From Bradyrhizobium sp. AZCC 1721 (GTDB taxonomy: Bacteria; Pseudomonadota; Alphaproteobacteria; Rhizobiales; Xanthobacteraceae), in the NCBI RefSeq assembly GCF_036924715.1, contig NZ_JAZHSB010000001.1, positions 7,090,878 through 7,154,877 on the forward strand: a DNA stretch of 64,000 bases. The letters run 5' to 3'. The notes below the pieces were generated by a model. The model was not told the origin of the DNA and ran no database searches. It saw only the letters and a program-made list of their open reading frames with translations. Each line of letters opens with the position of its first letter. Position 1 is the stretch's first letter. The translations under genes and the position numbers were made by a program. Positions 10,488 through 20,713 of the stretch are shown one piece after another.

Positions 10488-10964
10488 TTAATGAATGCGA
10501 CGGTACGTGCCGGTGAGCACGTCGGCCCATCCTTCGGCATCAGGCGAGAACTGGATCTTCATGGTGTAGTTGTTGTCGTCGACGACTTCATAGACGTGGC
10601 GCGCATTGCCGCGCAGCGAGCCGCGCACCAGGGTCAGCTTGTTGCCGACCCAGGCGCCGGAGGCTGGTGCCGGCGAATAGTAGCCGAGCGAATCGTGCCA
10701 GAATAATTTGTAGGTCCGGTCGTCGCGGTCATAGGTGAACACGCCGTGGGTGGCGAAAGCCTCCTTGCCGTCGCGCATCTGACGGGTGTCCTGAATCAGG
10801 TAAAAGCCGTTGAGATCGACGCGCGCGACCACATGCGAGGTCGCCGGACCGCCTGCGGTCCAGCGCGACGGATAGACCATTTCCTCGCCCGCCCACTCGC
10901 CCGCAAAAACCGCGAGCCGGCGGTGTTCTTCCAGCGGTGTCGGTGCGGCGAGATGGTCAGCCAT
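10488..10964 (-). CDS. DUF1579-like protein inserted between sucC and sucD
   Basis: A 158-residue protein, starting at the ATG that lies two bases after the sucC stop codon (10967). It has no signal peptide. Its features (HRRLAVFAGEWAGEEMVYPS, then GGPATSHVVARVDLNGFYLIQD, YDRDDRTYKLFWHDS, GWADVLTGTYRR) resemble the DUF1579 / lipocalin-like beta-barrel family, whose biochemical role is unknown. The near-overlap with sucC implies translational coupling and cotranscription. A longer reading that runs into sucC is rejected because that part is sucC in another frame. A link to succinyl-CoA metabolism is suggested only by position. Confidence 0.8.
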   Translation of the reverse strand: MADHLAAPTPLEEHRRLAVFAGEWAGEEMVYPSRWTAGGPATSHVVARVDLNGFYLIQDTRQMRDGKEAFATHGVFTYDRDDRTYKLFWHDSLGYYSPAPASGAWVGNKLTLVRGSLRGNARHVYEVVDDNNYTMKIQFSPDAEGWADVLTGTYRRIH

Positions 10965-10966
10965 CG

Positions 10967-12166
<1,200 letters not shown>

Positions 12167-12299
12167 TTGGACGCTCCCCAAAACCCTTAGCGGCGAGTTC
12201 TACAGTTCACCGGCATTGGTAGTTGGCATACCACATACCAAGATAACTGCAACCCTGAAAACGCTTTCGCCCCCGGCAAGGGGCGAAAGCTGAGCAAAA

Positions 12300-13268
12300 T
12301 CAACGACCGAGCAGGTCGGGCGCGATCTTCTTGCAGGCGTCGACCAGGCCCTGAACCGCGCCGACCGACTTGTCGAAGGCTTCGCGATCCTTGCCGGCCA
12401 GCTCGATCTCGACGATGCGCTCGACGCCCTTCGAGCCGATCACGACGGGGACGCCGACATACATGTCCTTCACGCTGTACTCGCCGTTGAGATAGGCGGC
12501 GCAGGGCAGCACGCGCTTCTTGTCCTTCAGATAGCTCTCGGCCATCGCGATCGCCGAAGCGGCCGGGGCGTAGAACGCCGAACCGGTCTTCAGGAGATTG
12601 ACGATCTCGGCGCCGCCGTTGCGGGTTCGGTCGACGATCTCGTCGATGCGGGTCTGCGAGGTCCAGCCCATTTTGACGAGGTCGGGCAGCGGAATGCCGG
12701 CGACCGTGGAGTAGCGCGTCAACGGCACCATGGTGTCGCCATGGCCGCCGAGCACGAAAGCGGTGACGTCCTCGACCGAGACGTGGAATTCGTCGGCCAG
12801 GAAGTAGCGGAACCGCGCGGAGTCGAGCACGCCGGCCATGCCCACCACCTTCTTGTGCGGCAGGCCGGAAGCCTTCTGCAGCGCCCACACCATCGCATCC
12901 AGCGGGTTGGTGATGCAGATGACGAACGCATCGGGCGCATACTTCTTGATGCCGGCGCCGACCTGCTCCATGACCTTGAGATTGATGCTCAGAAGGTCGT
13001 CGCGGCTCATGCCGGGCTTGCGCGGCACGCCAGCGGTGACGATGCAGACCTTGGCGCCATCGAGCGCCTCATAGGAATTGGCGCCTGTCAGATGGGCGTC
13101 GAAACCGTCGACCGGCGAAGATTGCGCGATGTCGAGCGCTTTACCCTGGGGGACGCCCTCGGCGATGTCGAACATCACGACGTCGCCAAGCTCCTTCAGG
13201 CCGACGAGGTGAGCCAGCGTTCCGCCGATCTGACCGGAGCCAATCAAAGCAATCTTGTCGCGCGCCAT
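12300..13268 (-). CDS. mdh: Malate dehydrogenase (LDH-like type)
   Basis: NAD-dependent malate dehydrogenase of the lactate-dehydrogenase-like group, 322 residues. Visible are the nucleotide-binding loop IGSGQIGGT (9-17), the mobile-loop arginines R83 and R89 (TAGVPRKPGMSRDD), the D149/R152 region (GVLDSARFRYFL) and proton acceptor H176 in VLGGHGDTMVPL. R83 (PRKPG) fits a malate rather than lactate enzyme. It is the first gene of the minus-strand TCA operon. The 258-bp region upstream of it therefore probably holds the main operon promoter as well as a palindromic repeat. Confidence 0.97.
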   Translation of the reverse strand: MARDKIALIGSGQIGGTLAHLVGLKELGDVVMFDIAEGVPQGKALDIAQSSPVDGFDAHLTGANSYEALDGAKVCIVTAGVPRKPGMSRDDLLSINLKVMEQVGAGIKKYAPDAFVICITNPLDAMVWALQKASGLPHKKVVGMAGVLDSARFRYFLADEFHVSVEDVTAFVLGGHGDTMVPLTRYSTVAGIPLPDLVKMGWTSQTRIDEIVDRTRNGGAEIVNLLKTGSAFYAPAASAIAMAESYLKDKKRVLPCAAYLNGEYSVKDMYVGVPVVIGSKGVERIVEIELAGKDREAFDKSVGAVQGLVDACKKIAPDLLGR

Positions 13269-13410
13269 GGGAAATTTGTCCTTCTGAGACGAAGAGTGAG
13301 GGTGGATAATCAGTCGGATGGCTGGTTATCCCTTTCGAATGGCCGGTTCAAGCCGGGGCATGCCCGATTCTAAGGCCGCGCCTTGAATTCGGTCAGGTAT
13401 GCCACGACCG

Positions 13411-13515
13411 TCATCCCCGTCATTGCGAGCGAAGCGAAGCAATCCACCTCTCCACTCGGGGATAGATGGATTGCTTCGTCCGCTTTGCTCCTCGCTATGA
13501 CGGGGAAAGACCAAT
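13411..13515. repeat. Palindromic repeat, GTCATTGCGAGCGAAGCGAAGCAATCC family
   Basis: Left arm CATTGCGAGCGAAGCGAAGC plus AATCCA, with a partly complementary right arm (TGGATTGCTTCGTCCGC, CTCGCTATGACGGG). It lies between zapE and mdh, both minus strand. Copies of the same family are at 41650-41737 and 43948-44063. Confidence 0.85.
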
Positions 13516-13526
13516 GACGGAAGAGA

Positions 13527-14711
13527 CTACGTCTCCACCAGCCCGGTGCTCGATCCGCTGGCCGCGGAATCCTTCCTTCCGTGTGGAAGCGCCAAATAGG
13601 ATTCGGAACTCATTTCGATCAGACGCGACGCGGTCCGCTTGAACTCGTTGGCTTCAACGCCCTCGGCAGCGACATACAGCGACACCGGATCGGCCTCGGC
13701 CGAGGCCATCAGCTTCACCGCGTTGTCGTAGAGCGTGTCGATCAGCGAGATAAAGCGCTTGGCGGCGTTGCGCTCGGCGTAATCCATCACTGGAATGCGA
13801 TCGATCAGGATGGTGTGATAGTCGTGCGCCAGCCGCAGATAGTCCGACGCGGCCAGCGGCTTTTCGCAGATATCGGCAAAGGAAAATCGCGCCACGCCGT
13901 GCGCCGAACACGGCACCCGCAGGACGCGGCCCTTGATCGCAATGTCGCGCGGCTTGCACGGCGCGTTGCCGGTCATCTTTCTCCAGGCGCGGTCGAGGGC
14001 GGCGCCGGCTTCATCATCCGGCGGCACCAGCCACATCTTGACACCGGCCAGTTTTTCCAGCCGGAAATCGGTGCGGGCATCGAGCCGCAGCACATCCATG
14101 CGGTCTTCGATCTGCGAAATGAACGGCAGGAACAGCGCGCGGTTGAGCCCGCCCTTGTAGAGGTCTTCGGGCGCGACGTTGGAAGTCGCGACCACGACGG
14201 TGCCGAGTTCGAATAGTTTTGAGAACAGCCGGCCCAGGATCATGGCGTCGGCGATGTCGGTGACGTGGAATTCGTCGAAGCACAGCAGCCACGCCTCGTC
14301 GAAGATCGCGTTGGCCGTCAGCTCGATCACGTCGCTATCTTCGATTTCACCGCGCGCGATGTTCTGGCGGTAGGCGTAGATCTTCTCATGCGCCTCGGCC
14401 ATGAACTCGTGGAAGTGGGCGCGGCGCTTGCGCTGGACCGGGCTCTGCTGAAAGAACAGGTCCATCAGCATGGTCTTGCCGCGGCCGACCTCGCCGTGAA
14501 TGTAAAGCCCGCGCGGCGGCGGCTCGCTTTTGTCGCCGAACAATCGGCCGAGCAGGCTCACCTTGCGCGCCGGCTTGTAGCTCGACAGCCGCTCCTCAAG
14601 TGCGGCAAACGCCTCGGCAGCTTCCGCCTGCGCGGGATCGGCCTCGATCGCGCCGGAGGAAACCAGAGCCTGATACTGTGCGCGGAACGAGGTGGGGTCA
14701 GTCGACAGCAT
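13527..14711 (-). CDS. zapE: Cell division protein ZapE (AFG1-like ATPase)
   Basis: AFG1/ZapE-family P-loop ATPase, 394 residues. ZapE homologues act at the constricting Z-ring or in membrane protein quality control. The start is placed at MLSTDPTSFRAQYQALV, since 21 upstream in-frame codons lack family features. Walker A is GEVGRGKT at about residues 73-80, Walker B is LLCFDEFHVTDIADA, and VVATSNVAPEDLY is the sensor-1 region. The AFG1-specific segments YAERNAAKRFISLIDTLYD and HFHEFMAEAHEKIY are present. It is the first gene downstream of a repeat block and lies upstream of mdh on the same strand, but a 258-bp repeat-containing gap argues for separate transcription. Confidence 0.92.
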   Translation of the reverse strand: MLSTDPTSFRAQYQALVSSGAIEADPAQAEAAEAFAALEERLSSYKPARKVSLLGRLFGDKSEPPPRGLYIHGEVGRGKTMLMDLFFQQSPVQRKRRAHFHEFMAEAHEKIYAYRQNIARGEIEDSDVIELTANAIFDEAWLLCFDEFHVTDIADAMILGRLFSKLFELGTVVVATSNVAPEDLYKGGLNRALFLPFISQIEDRMDVLRLDARTDFRLEKLAGVKMWLVPPDDEAGAALDRAWRKMTGNAPCKPRDIAIKGRVLRVPCSAHGVARFSFADICEKPLAASDYLRLAHDYHTILIDRIPVMDYAERNAAKRFISLIDTLYDNAVKLMASAEADPVSLYVAAEGVEANEFKRTASRLIEMSSESYLALPHGRKDSAASGSSTGLVET

Positions 14712-14782
14712 GGCCCCTTTCGGCCTCAAGCGAGCGGAAATTGCAAGCCGTGAATTGGTGCTGGGGGTATGCAAACACTACT

Positions 14783-14886
14783 CGTCATACCCGCGAAAGC
14801 GGGTATCCAGTACGCCGCGGCTCCTCGGTTCTATCGCAGGTGTCTCTAGTATACTGGATCATCCGCTTTCGCGGATGATGACAGCG
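14783..14886. repeat. Palindromic repeat (GTATCCAGTACGCCGCGG family)
   Basis: Begins TCATACCCGCGAAAGCGGGT, continues ATCCAGTACGCCGCGGCTCC and ends CATCCGCTTTCGCGGATGATGA, so each end is a small hairpin. It lies between zapE and thpR. Same family as 2053-2160, 34250-34395 and 39943-40045. Confidence 0.85.
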
Positions 14887-14910
14887 GTGGACGTGACGCG
14901 CACCAAGCCC

Positions 14911-15447
14911 TCACGCACTCAGCGCATAGGAATCCTCGACCACATAAGGCCCGCCGCCGGTGGACGCGCGGGACGAGAACAACACGAAGCGCGAAGCCCA
15001 GAACGTGCGGCTCGGGAAATAGCCGCGCACCGAGAGATAATCGGCAACGTCCTGGCTGGAGGCGTCGTGCAGCCGCGCCAGCGTCACATGGGGAATGAAT
15101 TTGCGCCCCTCCGGGTCGAGCCCGAGCCGCTGCATCAGCCGTTCGAGTTCGGCCTGCAGCTCGATCAGCGGCCGGCTCGGCTCGACGGAAGCGACCACTG
15201 CGCGCGGTTTCTTGCCGCCAAAGCTCTGCAGGCCCTGCACCTTGACCTCGAACGGCTTGCGGTTGACCCGAAACAGCATCGAGGCGATTTCATTCGCCGA
15301 CATGCCGTCGATATCGCCGATGAAGCGCAAGGTGACGTGATAATTTTCGGGATCGATCCAGCGTGCGCCGGGAAGGCCGCCACGCAAATTGGAAAGGCTC
15401 TGGCCGATCTCGGCCGGAATTTCCAGTCCAGCAAACAAACGTGGCAT
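14911..15447 (-). CDS. thpR: RNA 2',3'-cyclic phosphodiesterase (ThpR/LigT)
   Basis: 2H phosphoesterase of 178 residues that opens 2',3'-cyclic phosphates at RNA ends. The two signature motifs are clear: H37-V-T in ENYHVTLRF and H120-V-T in IPHVTLARL. The N-terminus MPRLFAGLEIPAEI is typical of the family and fixes the start. It lies between zapE and the tesA-like gene on the same strand with gaps of about 200 and 180 bases, so it is probably transcribed alone. The small inverted repeat GATAG-N7-CTATC at 15522-15538 could be part of the tesA transcript end or the thpR leader. Confidence 0.92.
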   Translation of the reverse strand: MPRLFAGLEIPAEIGQSLSNLRGGLPGARWIDPENYHVTLRFIGDIDGMSANEIASMLFRVNRKPFEVKVQGLQSFGGKKPRAVVASVEPSRPLIELQAELERLMQRLGLDPEGRKFIPHVTLARLHDASSQDVADYLSVRGYFPSRTFWASRFVLFSSRASTGGGPYVVEDSYALSA

Positions 15448-15627
15448 CGCATGACTCCCGATGCTTGGGCATGACCTTAAAAAGGACCATGTCCTGTAAC
15501 AGCGCCCGGTGACGAATCACCGATAGTTATTTTCTATCCGACTTATGTGACTCTGCGAAGCACGCGGGGCGAGCACTCCGCAATGCTACGGGAAAACCTT
15601 GGGGTAACCTCATTCGTTGCTGCTTTT

Positions 15628-16287
15628 TCAACTCCGCTGCCCGGAGATCGTGCCGATAAATGCCTCCACCATGGGCAGAATATTCTTCACGATGACATCG
15701 ATGCCCTCGGCGGTCGGATGAATTCCGTCGGCCTGGTTGAGCTTGGCCTCGCTCGCAACCCCCTCCAGGAAAAATGGGTAGAGCGGCACGCCGAACGATT
15801 TGGATAGCTCCGGATAGATGGCGTTGAAGCGCGCCGCATATTCGCTGCCGTAATTGGGCGGCGCCAGCATCCCGCACAAGAGAACCGCGATCTTGCGCGC
15901 CTTCAGCCGGGTCAGGATATCGCTCAGCGCCGCGCGGGTGACGGCGGGGTCGATGCCGCGGAGCGCATCGTTGGCGCCGAGTTCGAGAATCACAGCCTCA
16001 GTTCCCTCCGGGATCGACCAGTCCAGCCGGTCGCGACCGCCGGACGTGGTATCGCCGGACACTCCGGCGTTGATCATATCGACCTTTATCCCCTTGTCGC
16101 TTAACGCTTTTTGCAGGCGGGCGGGGAACGCTGCCGGCGCAGACAGGCCGAGGCCAGCGCTCAAGGAATCACCGAGGACGACCATTTTGACCGGTTTGGC
16201 GGGTGCAGTGGCCGGGGCTTGAGTCTGGGCCAAAACCGGCCCGGCCGTCATCAAAGCCACAATCAACACGCGTATGTGCGCAAACAT
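15628..16287 (-). CDS. tesA: TesA-like GDSL arylesterase/lysophospholipase, exported
   Basis: SGNH/GDSL hydrolase of 219 residues with an N-terminal signal peptide (MFAHIRVLIVALMTAGPVLA). The four family blocks are present: GDSLSAG (nucleophile S41), SGDTTSGG, GANDALRG and DGIHPTAEG (D187, H190). Such enzymes are periplasmic thioesterases/arylesterases. The start is chosen so that the signal peptide is N-terminal. An earlier ATG at 16338 would overlap the start codon of the divergent ABC gene inside the same CCATGG. The divergent tesA / ybbA-ybbP arrangement is the same as in E. coli, which supports the name. Confidence 0.88.
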   Translation of the reverse strand: MFAHIRVLIVALMTAGPVLAQTQAPATAPAKPVKMVVLGDSLSAGLGLSAPAAFPARLQKALSDKGIKVDMINAGVSGDTTSGGRDRLDWSIPEGTEAVILELGANDALRGIDPAVTRAALSDILTRLKARKIAVLLCGMLAPPNYGSEYAARFNAIYPELSKSFGVPLYPFFLEGVASEAKLNQADGIHPTAEGIDVIVKNILPMVEAFIGTISGQRS

Positions 16288-16336
16288 CCGTTTCAAGCCC
16301 TCGACCCGAGCGGTGGAAGTGCCATATGACCGAGCC

Positions 16337-17050
16337 ATGGACAGTCTCATCGAACCCTCTTCACTGACCGGCGTCGGGCCGGACACCATTTCCATCTCCA
16401 ACGTCAACCTCTCGCTCGGCACAGGCGCCGCACGCGTTCATATCCTGAAAGATATCAGCCTTCGTGTGGCATCCGGCGAGGCGATCGGCCTGATCGGGCC
16501 GTCAGGTTCGGGCAAATCGACCTTGCTGATGGTGATGGCGGGGTTGGAACGTCCTGACAGCGGAGAGGTGGTGGTCAACGGCACGCCGTTCAATGCCCTC
16601 GACGAGGACGCCCTCGCCCGCTTCCGCGGCCGCCAGGTCGGCATCGTGTTCCAGTCGTTTCATCTGATCCCGACCATGACGGCGCTGGAAAACGTGGCCG
16701 TGCCGCTGGAGCTTGCCGGTAGCCCCGACGCGGCGGAGCGCGCGGCGAAGGAATTGGCGTCGGTCGGCCTCGGCGAGCGCCTGCATCATTACCCGACCCA
16801 ATTGTCCGGTGGCGAACAGCAGCGCGTGGCGCTGGCTCGCGCCCTGGCACCCGATCCCGCCATTCTCGTCGCGGACGAGCCGACGGGCAATCTCGATGAA
16901 ACCACCGGCAAGCAGATCGTCGACATGCTCTTCACCAAACATGCCGAGCGCGGCATGACGCTGGTGCTGGTGACGCACGACAGCTCGCTGGCGCAGCGCT
17001 GCGACCGCGTGGTGCGGCTGCGCTCAGGCCGGATCGACGGGCACTCATGA
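16337..17050 (+). CDS. ybbA: ABC transporter ATP-binding protein (YbbA/LolD type)
   Basis: ATPase of 237 residues belonging to the LolD/MacB-like class that works with FtsX-type permeases. Walker A GPSGSGKS (54-61), the signature LSGGEQQRVALARAL and Walker B ILVADEPTGNLDE are intact. The start is placed at MDSLIEPSSL; the preceding in-frame codons are the antisense of the tesA leader. Its stop overlaps the start of the next gene by four bases (ATGA), indicating translational coupling with the permease. The substrate is unknown; the divergent esterase suggests a cell-envelope lipid or related compound. Confidence 0.92.
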   Translation: MDSLIEPSSLTGVGPDTISISNVNLSLGTGAARVHILKDISLRVASGEAIGLIGPSGSGKSTLLMVMAGLERPDSGEVVVNGTPFNALDEDALARFRGRQVGIVFQSFHLIPTMTALENVAVPLELAGSPDAAERAAKELASVGLGERLHHYPTQLSGGEQQRVALARALAPDPAILVADEPTGNLDETTGKQIVDMLFTKHAERGMTLVLVTHDSSLAQRCDRVVRLRSGRIDGHS

Positions 17051-19617
17051 CCGCGATTTCCGAGCCGGTCTACAAGAGCCGCGCATCCTCGCTGGCGCCG
17101 CGTTACGCGCTTCGCGAATTGCGCGGCGGCTTGCGCGGCTTCTACGTCTTCATCGCCTGCATCGCGCTCGGCGTCATGGCAATTGCCGGCGTCGGCTCGG
17201 TGGCGGCAAGCCTTAGCGAAGGTCTGACCCGCGAGGGCCGAACATTGCTCGGCGGCGACGTCGCATTCTCGCTGATCCAGCGTGAGGCCAAGCCGGAGGA
17301 ACTCGCTTTCCTGCGCGCGCGCGGCCAGGTGTCGGTCGCGGCCGCGCTGCGGGTGATGGCCCGCGCCAGCGACGGCAAGCTGGCGCTGGTCGAGCTCAAG
17401 GCGGTCGACGGCAACTATCCGATGCTCGGACAGTTGACGCTTGATCCCCAAATGCCGACGTCGGATCTGCTGGCTGAACGCGATGGCGCGTTCGGCGCGG
17501 CGGTCGATTCCACCCTGCTGGCGCGGCTCGATCTCAAGCTCGGCGACCGCATCGGCATCGGCAATGCCACGGTCCAGATTCGCAGCGTGGTTGGCGCCGA
17601 GCCGGACAAGCTCGCCGGCAATGTCGGCCTGGGCCCGCGCGTACTGGTCAGCGAGCAGAGCCTGCGCGCCAGCGGATTGCTGCAGCCGGGTAGCCTGGTG
17701 CGCTGGATGTACCGGGTTAAATTGCCGGACAATGCGGCCGACGAACGCGCCGCCGCCCAATTGGTCAACAGCGCCCGGAGCGCCTTGCCGGAAGCCGGCT
17801 GGTGGATCCGCAGCCGCGACAATGCCTCGCCGCAGCTCGAACGCACCATCAACCGCTTCACCCAATTCCTGACGCTGGTTGGCCTCGCGGCCCTTCTGGT
17901 CGGCGGCGTCGGCGTCGCTAATGCCGTCAAGAGCCATATCGATCGCCGACGCGACGTCATCGCCTCGTTCAAGGCGCTTGGCGCCACCGGGCGCGACGTC
18001 TTCACCATCTACCTGACGCAGGTGATCGTGCTCGCCGGGATCGGCTCGATGATCGGGCTTGCCGCCGGCGCGGCCTTGCCGTTTGTCATCGTCGGCCTGT
18101 TCGGCAAGCTGCTGCCGCTGCCGGTGATCCCTGCCCTGCACGCCGACGAACTGGCGCTGTCGTTCCTCTACGGCCTGCTCACCGCGCTCGCCTTCGGGCT
18201 GTGGCCGCTCGGCCGGGTCCATGATGTCCCGGTCGCGGCATTGTTCCGCGAAGAGGTCGCCCGCGAATGGCACCGTCCGCGCTGGAGCTATCTCGCGCTG
18301 ATGGCCGTGGTGATCGTGCTCCTGGTCGCGGTCGCGATCGGGCTGGCCTATGACAAGCGGGTCGCCGCCGTGTTCGTCGTCGCTTCGGTTGCGGTGTTTG
18401 CACTGTTGCGCGGCGTCGCTGCCGGCCTGATGGCGCTGGCGCGGCGCCTGCCGCGGTCCAGCATCACCATGCTGCGGCTGGCGATCGCCAATATCTACCG
18501 GCCCGGCGCGCTGACGCCGTCGGTTGTGATGTCGCTCGGGCTGGGGCTCGCGGTCCTCGTCACCATTACCCAGATCGACGGCAACCTGCGCCGGCAGTTC
18601 CTGGCCGCGCTGCCGGAGCGGGCGCCCTCATTCTACTTCATCGACATTCCGACCGCCGACGCCGACCGCTTCGGCGCCTTCCTCAAGCAGATCGCGCCGC
18701 AATCTACCGTCGACGACGTGCCGATGCTGCGCGGGCGCATCGTTGCCGCCCGCGGCGTCAGGGCGGACGAACTCAAACCCTCGCAGGATACCGAATGGGT
18801 GCTGCAGAGTGACCGCGGCCTGACCTATACCGGCGAAGTTCCAAAAGGCTCGAAGGTGGTCGAAGGCGAATGGTGGAGCGCGGACTACAAGGGGCCGCCG
18901 CTGGTCTCGCTGGAGAAGAAGATCGCCGACGGGCTGAAGCTCAAGATCGGCGACGAGATCGTCGTCAACGTGCTCGGCCGCGACATCGCGGCCAAAATCG
19001 GCAATCTGCGCAACGTCGACTGGCAGGGGCTCGGCATCAATTTCGTGCTGGTGTTCTCACCCAACGCCTTCAGGGGCGCGCCGCACAGCCATGTCGCGAC
19101 CCTATCGGAGCTCCACCCCGACCCGGCAGGCGACGCCCGAATCATCAAGCAGGTGGCGGACGCCTTTCCGATGGTGACCAGCGTTCGGGTCCGCGAGGCG
19201 CTCGATACCGTCGGCACCGTCGTCACCAACCTCGTGCTCGCCATCCGCGGCGCCAGTGCAGTGACGCTGATCTCGGCGATCCTGGTGCTCGGCGGCGCGC
19301 TCGCCGCAGGCCATCGCCACCGGGTCTATGACGCGGTCATCCTGAAGACGCTCGGCGCAACCCGGGCGCGCCTGCTCGGGGCCTATGCGCTCGAGTATCT
19401 CATGATCGGCCTCGCGACGGCCATATTCGGCGTGATCGCGGGCTCGATCGCGGCATGGCTGATCGTGACCAGGCTGATGACGCTCAGCTTCATCTGGCAG
19501 GCCGGCAGCGCGGCCGGGGTGGTCGCAGCCGCCCTGATCGTCACGGTGGGGCTGGGGCTCGCCGGAACGTTGTTGGCCCTGAACCAAAAGCCGGCCAGCG
19601 TGTTACGGAATTTGTGA
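17047..19617 (+). CDS. ybbP: FtsX-like ABC permease (YbbP type)
   Basis: An 856-residue integral membrane protein with a first membrane helix at about 30-55 (FYVFIACIALGVMAIAGVGS) and a large periplasmic domain. Two FtsX-like helix bundles follow: about 275-470 (LTLVGLAALLVGGVGVANAV onward) and the C-terminal 730-850 (ASAVTLISAILVLGGALAAG onward), with a second periplasmic domain in between. This size and double FtsX architecture match YbbP-type permeases rather than LolC/E or FtsX itself. It overlaps ybbA by four bases. The pair is likely an exporter or lipid extractor; no substrate can be inferred. Confidence 0.9.
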   Translation: MTAISEPVYKSRASSLAPRYALRELRGGLRGFYVFIACIALGVMAIAGVGSVAASLSEGLTREGRTLLGGDVAFSLIQREAKPEELAFLRARGQVSVAAALRVMARASDGKLALVELKAVDGNYPMLGQLTLDPQMPTSDLLAERDGAFGAAVDSTLLARLDLKLGDRIGIGNATVQIRSVVGAEPDKLAGNVGLGPRVLVSEQSLRASGLLQPGSLVRWMYRVKLPDNAADERAAAQLVNSARSALPEAGWWIRSRDNASPQLERTINRFTQFLTLVGLAALLVGGVGVANAVKSHIDRRRDVIASFKALGATGRDVFTIYLTQVIVLAGIGSMIGLAAGAALPFVIVGLFGKLLPLPVIPALHADELALSFLYGLLTALAFGLWPLGRVHDVPVAALFREEVAREWHRPRWSYLALMAVVIVLLVAVAIGLAYDKRVAAVFVVASVAVFALLRGVAAGLMALARRLPRSSITMLRLAIANIYRPGALTPSVVMSLGLGLAVLVTITQIDGNLRRQFLAALPERAPSFYFIDIPTADADRFGAFLKQIAPQSTVDDVPMLRGRIVAARGVRADELKPSQDTEWVLQSDRGLTYTGEVPKGSKVVEGEWWSADYKGPPLVSLEKKIADGLKLKIGDEIVVNVLGRDIAAKIGNLRNVDWQGLGINFVLVFSPNAFRGAPHSHVATLSELHPDPAGDARIIKQVADAFPMVTSVRVREALDTVGTVVTNLVLAIRGASAVTLISAILVLGGALAAGHRHRVYDAVILKTLGATRARLLGAYALEYLMIGLATAIFGVIAGSIAAWLIVTRLMTLSFIWQAGSAAGVVAAALIVTVGLGLAGTLLALNQKPASVLRNL

Positions 19618-19859
19618 CAATTTGTAGCGGCGGAAGGCAGGGGTTAATACTGCTTTTACCCGGAAATCGTCGCGAGAAGCGACATTCAGCCGCGCGTGGA
19701 AGCTTGCATCGAATGTGCTAGTTTCCCACATACCAGCCAAGATCAGTGGCCGGGTTGATGACGTAAGATTAACGTCGGCAGATCGGGACATCTGAGATAG
19801 AAATCTAACCGGCGCCGCAAACCCTTGCGCTCCGCCGGGCAACCAACGGGAATTCGACC

Positions 19860-20651
19860 ATGTCGGACCTAGACCGTAACTACGCTTCTCCTTTCGGCCG
19901 GGCTGCCGGACGCGTTGACGCTGCGGCCGTCGATGCCGGTCTGCGCGCCTACATGCTGCGCATCTACAACTACATGAGCATCGGCCTGGCGATCACCGGC
20001 CTTGCGGCGCTCGGCGTCTACATGGCCGCGGTGACCACCGACCAGGCCGGCGCCGTCGCCAGGTTCGGCAACGCCTACCTGACGCAGTTCGGCTACGCGA
20101 TGTATGTCAGCCCGCTGAAGTGGCTGTTCATCCTCGCGCCGCTGGCGATGGTGTTCGCGATCTCGGCGGGCATCAACCGGCTGCGGCCCGCGACCGCCCA
20201 GATGCTGTTCTGGGTGTTCTCGGCGCTGATGGGCATTTCGCTGTCGTCGATCTTCCTGGTGTATACGCACACCTCGATCGTTCGGGTGTTCTTCATCACC
20301 GCGGCGACCTTCGGTGCGCTCAGCCTTTATGGCTACACCACCAAGCGTGACATGAGCGGCATGGGGTCGTTCCTGTTCATGGGTCTGATCGGCGTCATCA
20401 TCGCGAGCCTGGTAAACCTGTTCCTGGCGAGTTCGATGCTGCAGTTCATCGTCTCGGTGGTCGGCGTGCTGGTGTTCGCGGGCCTCACCGCCTGGGATAC
20501 CCAGCGGCTGAAGAACGAGTACATCTACGGCTACGCTTCGGGAGGCGCTGACGTTGAAGAGCGTGCGGCGATTACCGGCGCACTGTCGCTCTACCTGAAC
20601 TTCATCAACCTGTTCACGCTGCTCCTGCAGCTCCTCGGCCAGCGCGACTAA
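19860..20651 (+). CDS. Bax inhibitor-1/YccA family membrane protein
   Basis: A 263-residue inner-membrane protein with about seven hydrophobic segments. It ends with the BI-1-type C-terminal region (FAGLTAWDTQRLKNEY, then LSLYLNFINLFTLLLQLLG). The acidic residues in the WDTQ region correspond to the pH-sensing aspartates of BI-1 homologues such as BsYetJ. Bacterial members are proposed to be calcium leak channels or FtsH-regulated proteins. A 242-bp upstream gap should hold its promoter, and a strong terminator follows, so it is a monocistronic unit. Confidence 0.92.
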   Translation: MSDLDRNYASPFGRAAGRVDAAAVDAGLRAYMLRIYNYMSIGLAITGLAALGVYMAAVTTDQAGAVARFGNAYLTQFGYAMYVSPLKWLFILAPLAMVFAISAGINRLRPATAQMLFWVFSALMGISLSSIFLVYTHTSIVRVFFITAATFGALSLYGYTTKRDMSGMGSFLFMGLIGVIIASLVNLFLASSMLQFIVSVVGVLVFAGLTAWDTQRLKNEYIYGYASGGADVEERAAITGALSLYLNFINLFTLLLQLLGQRD

Positions 20652-20678
20652 GCGCCGCCGATCAGGTTCAAGGGTTAA

Positions 20679-20705
20679 AGCCCCGGCCTCGCGGCCGGGG
20701 CTTTT
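20679..20705 (+). terminator. Rho-independent terminator of the Bax-inhibitor gene
   Basis: An 11-bp stem (AAGCCCCGGCC / GGCCGGGGCTT) closed by the loop TCGC and followed by TTTTGTTTT. It begins 28 bases after the stop codon. Confidence 0.9.
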
Positions 20706-20713
20706 GTTTTGCT

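Noticed and set aside
16789..18273. 494-codon minus-strand ORF opposite ybbA/ybbP
   Set aside because: Low-information Arg/Gln/Ala-rich antisense sequence; the permease on the plus strand is clear.
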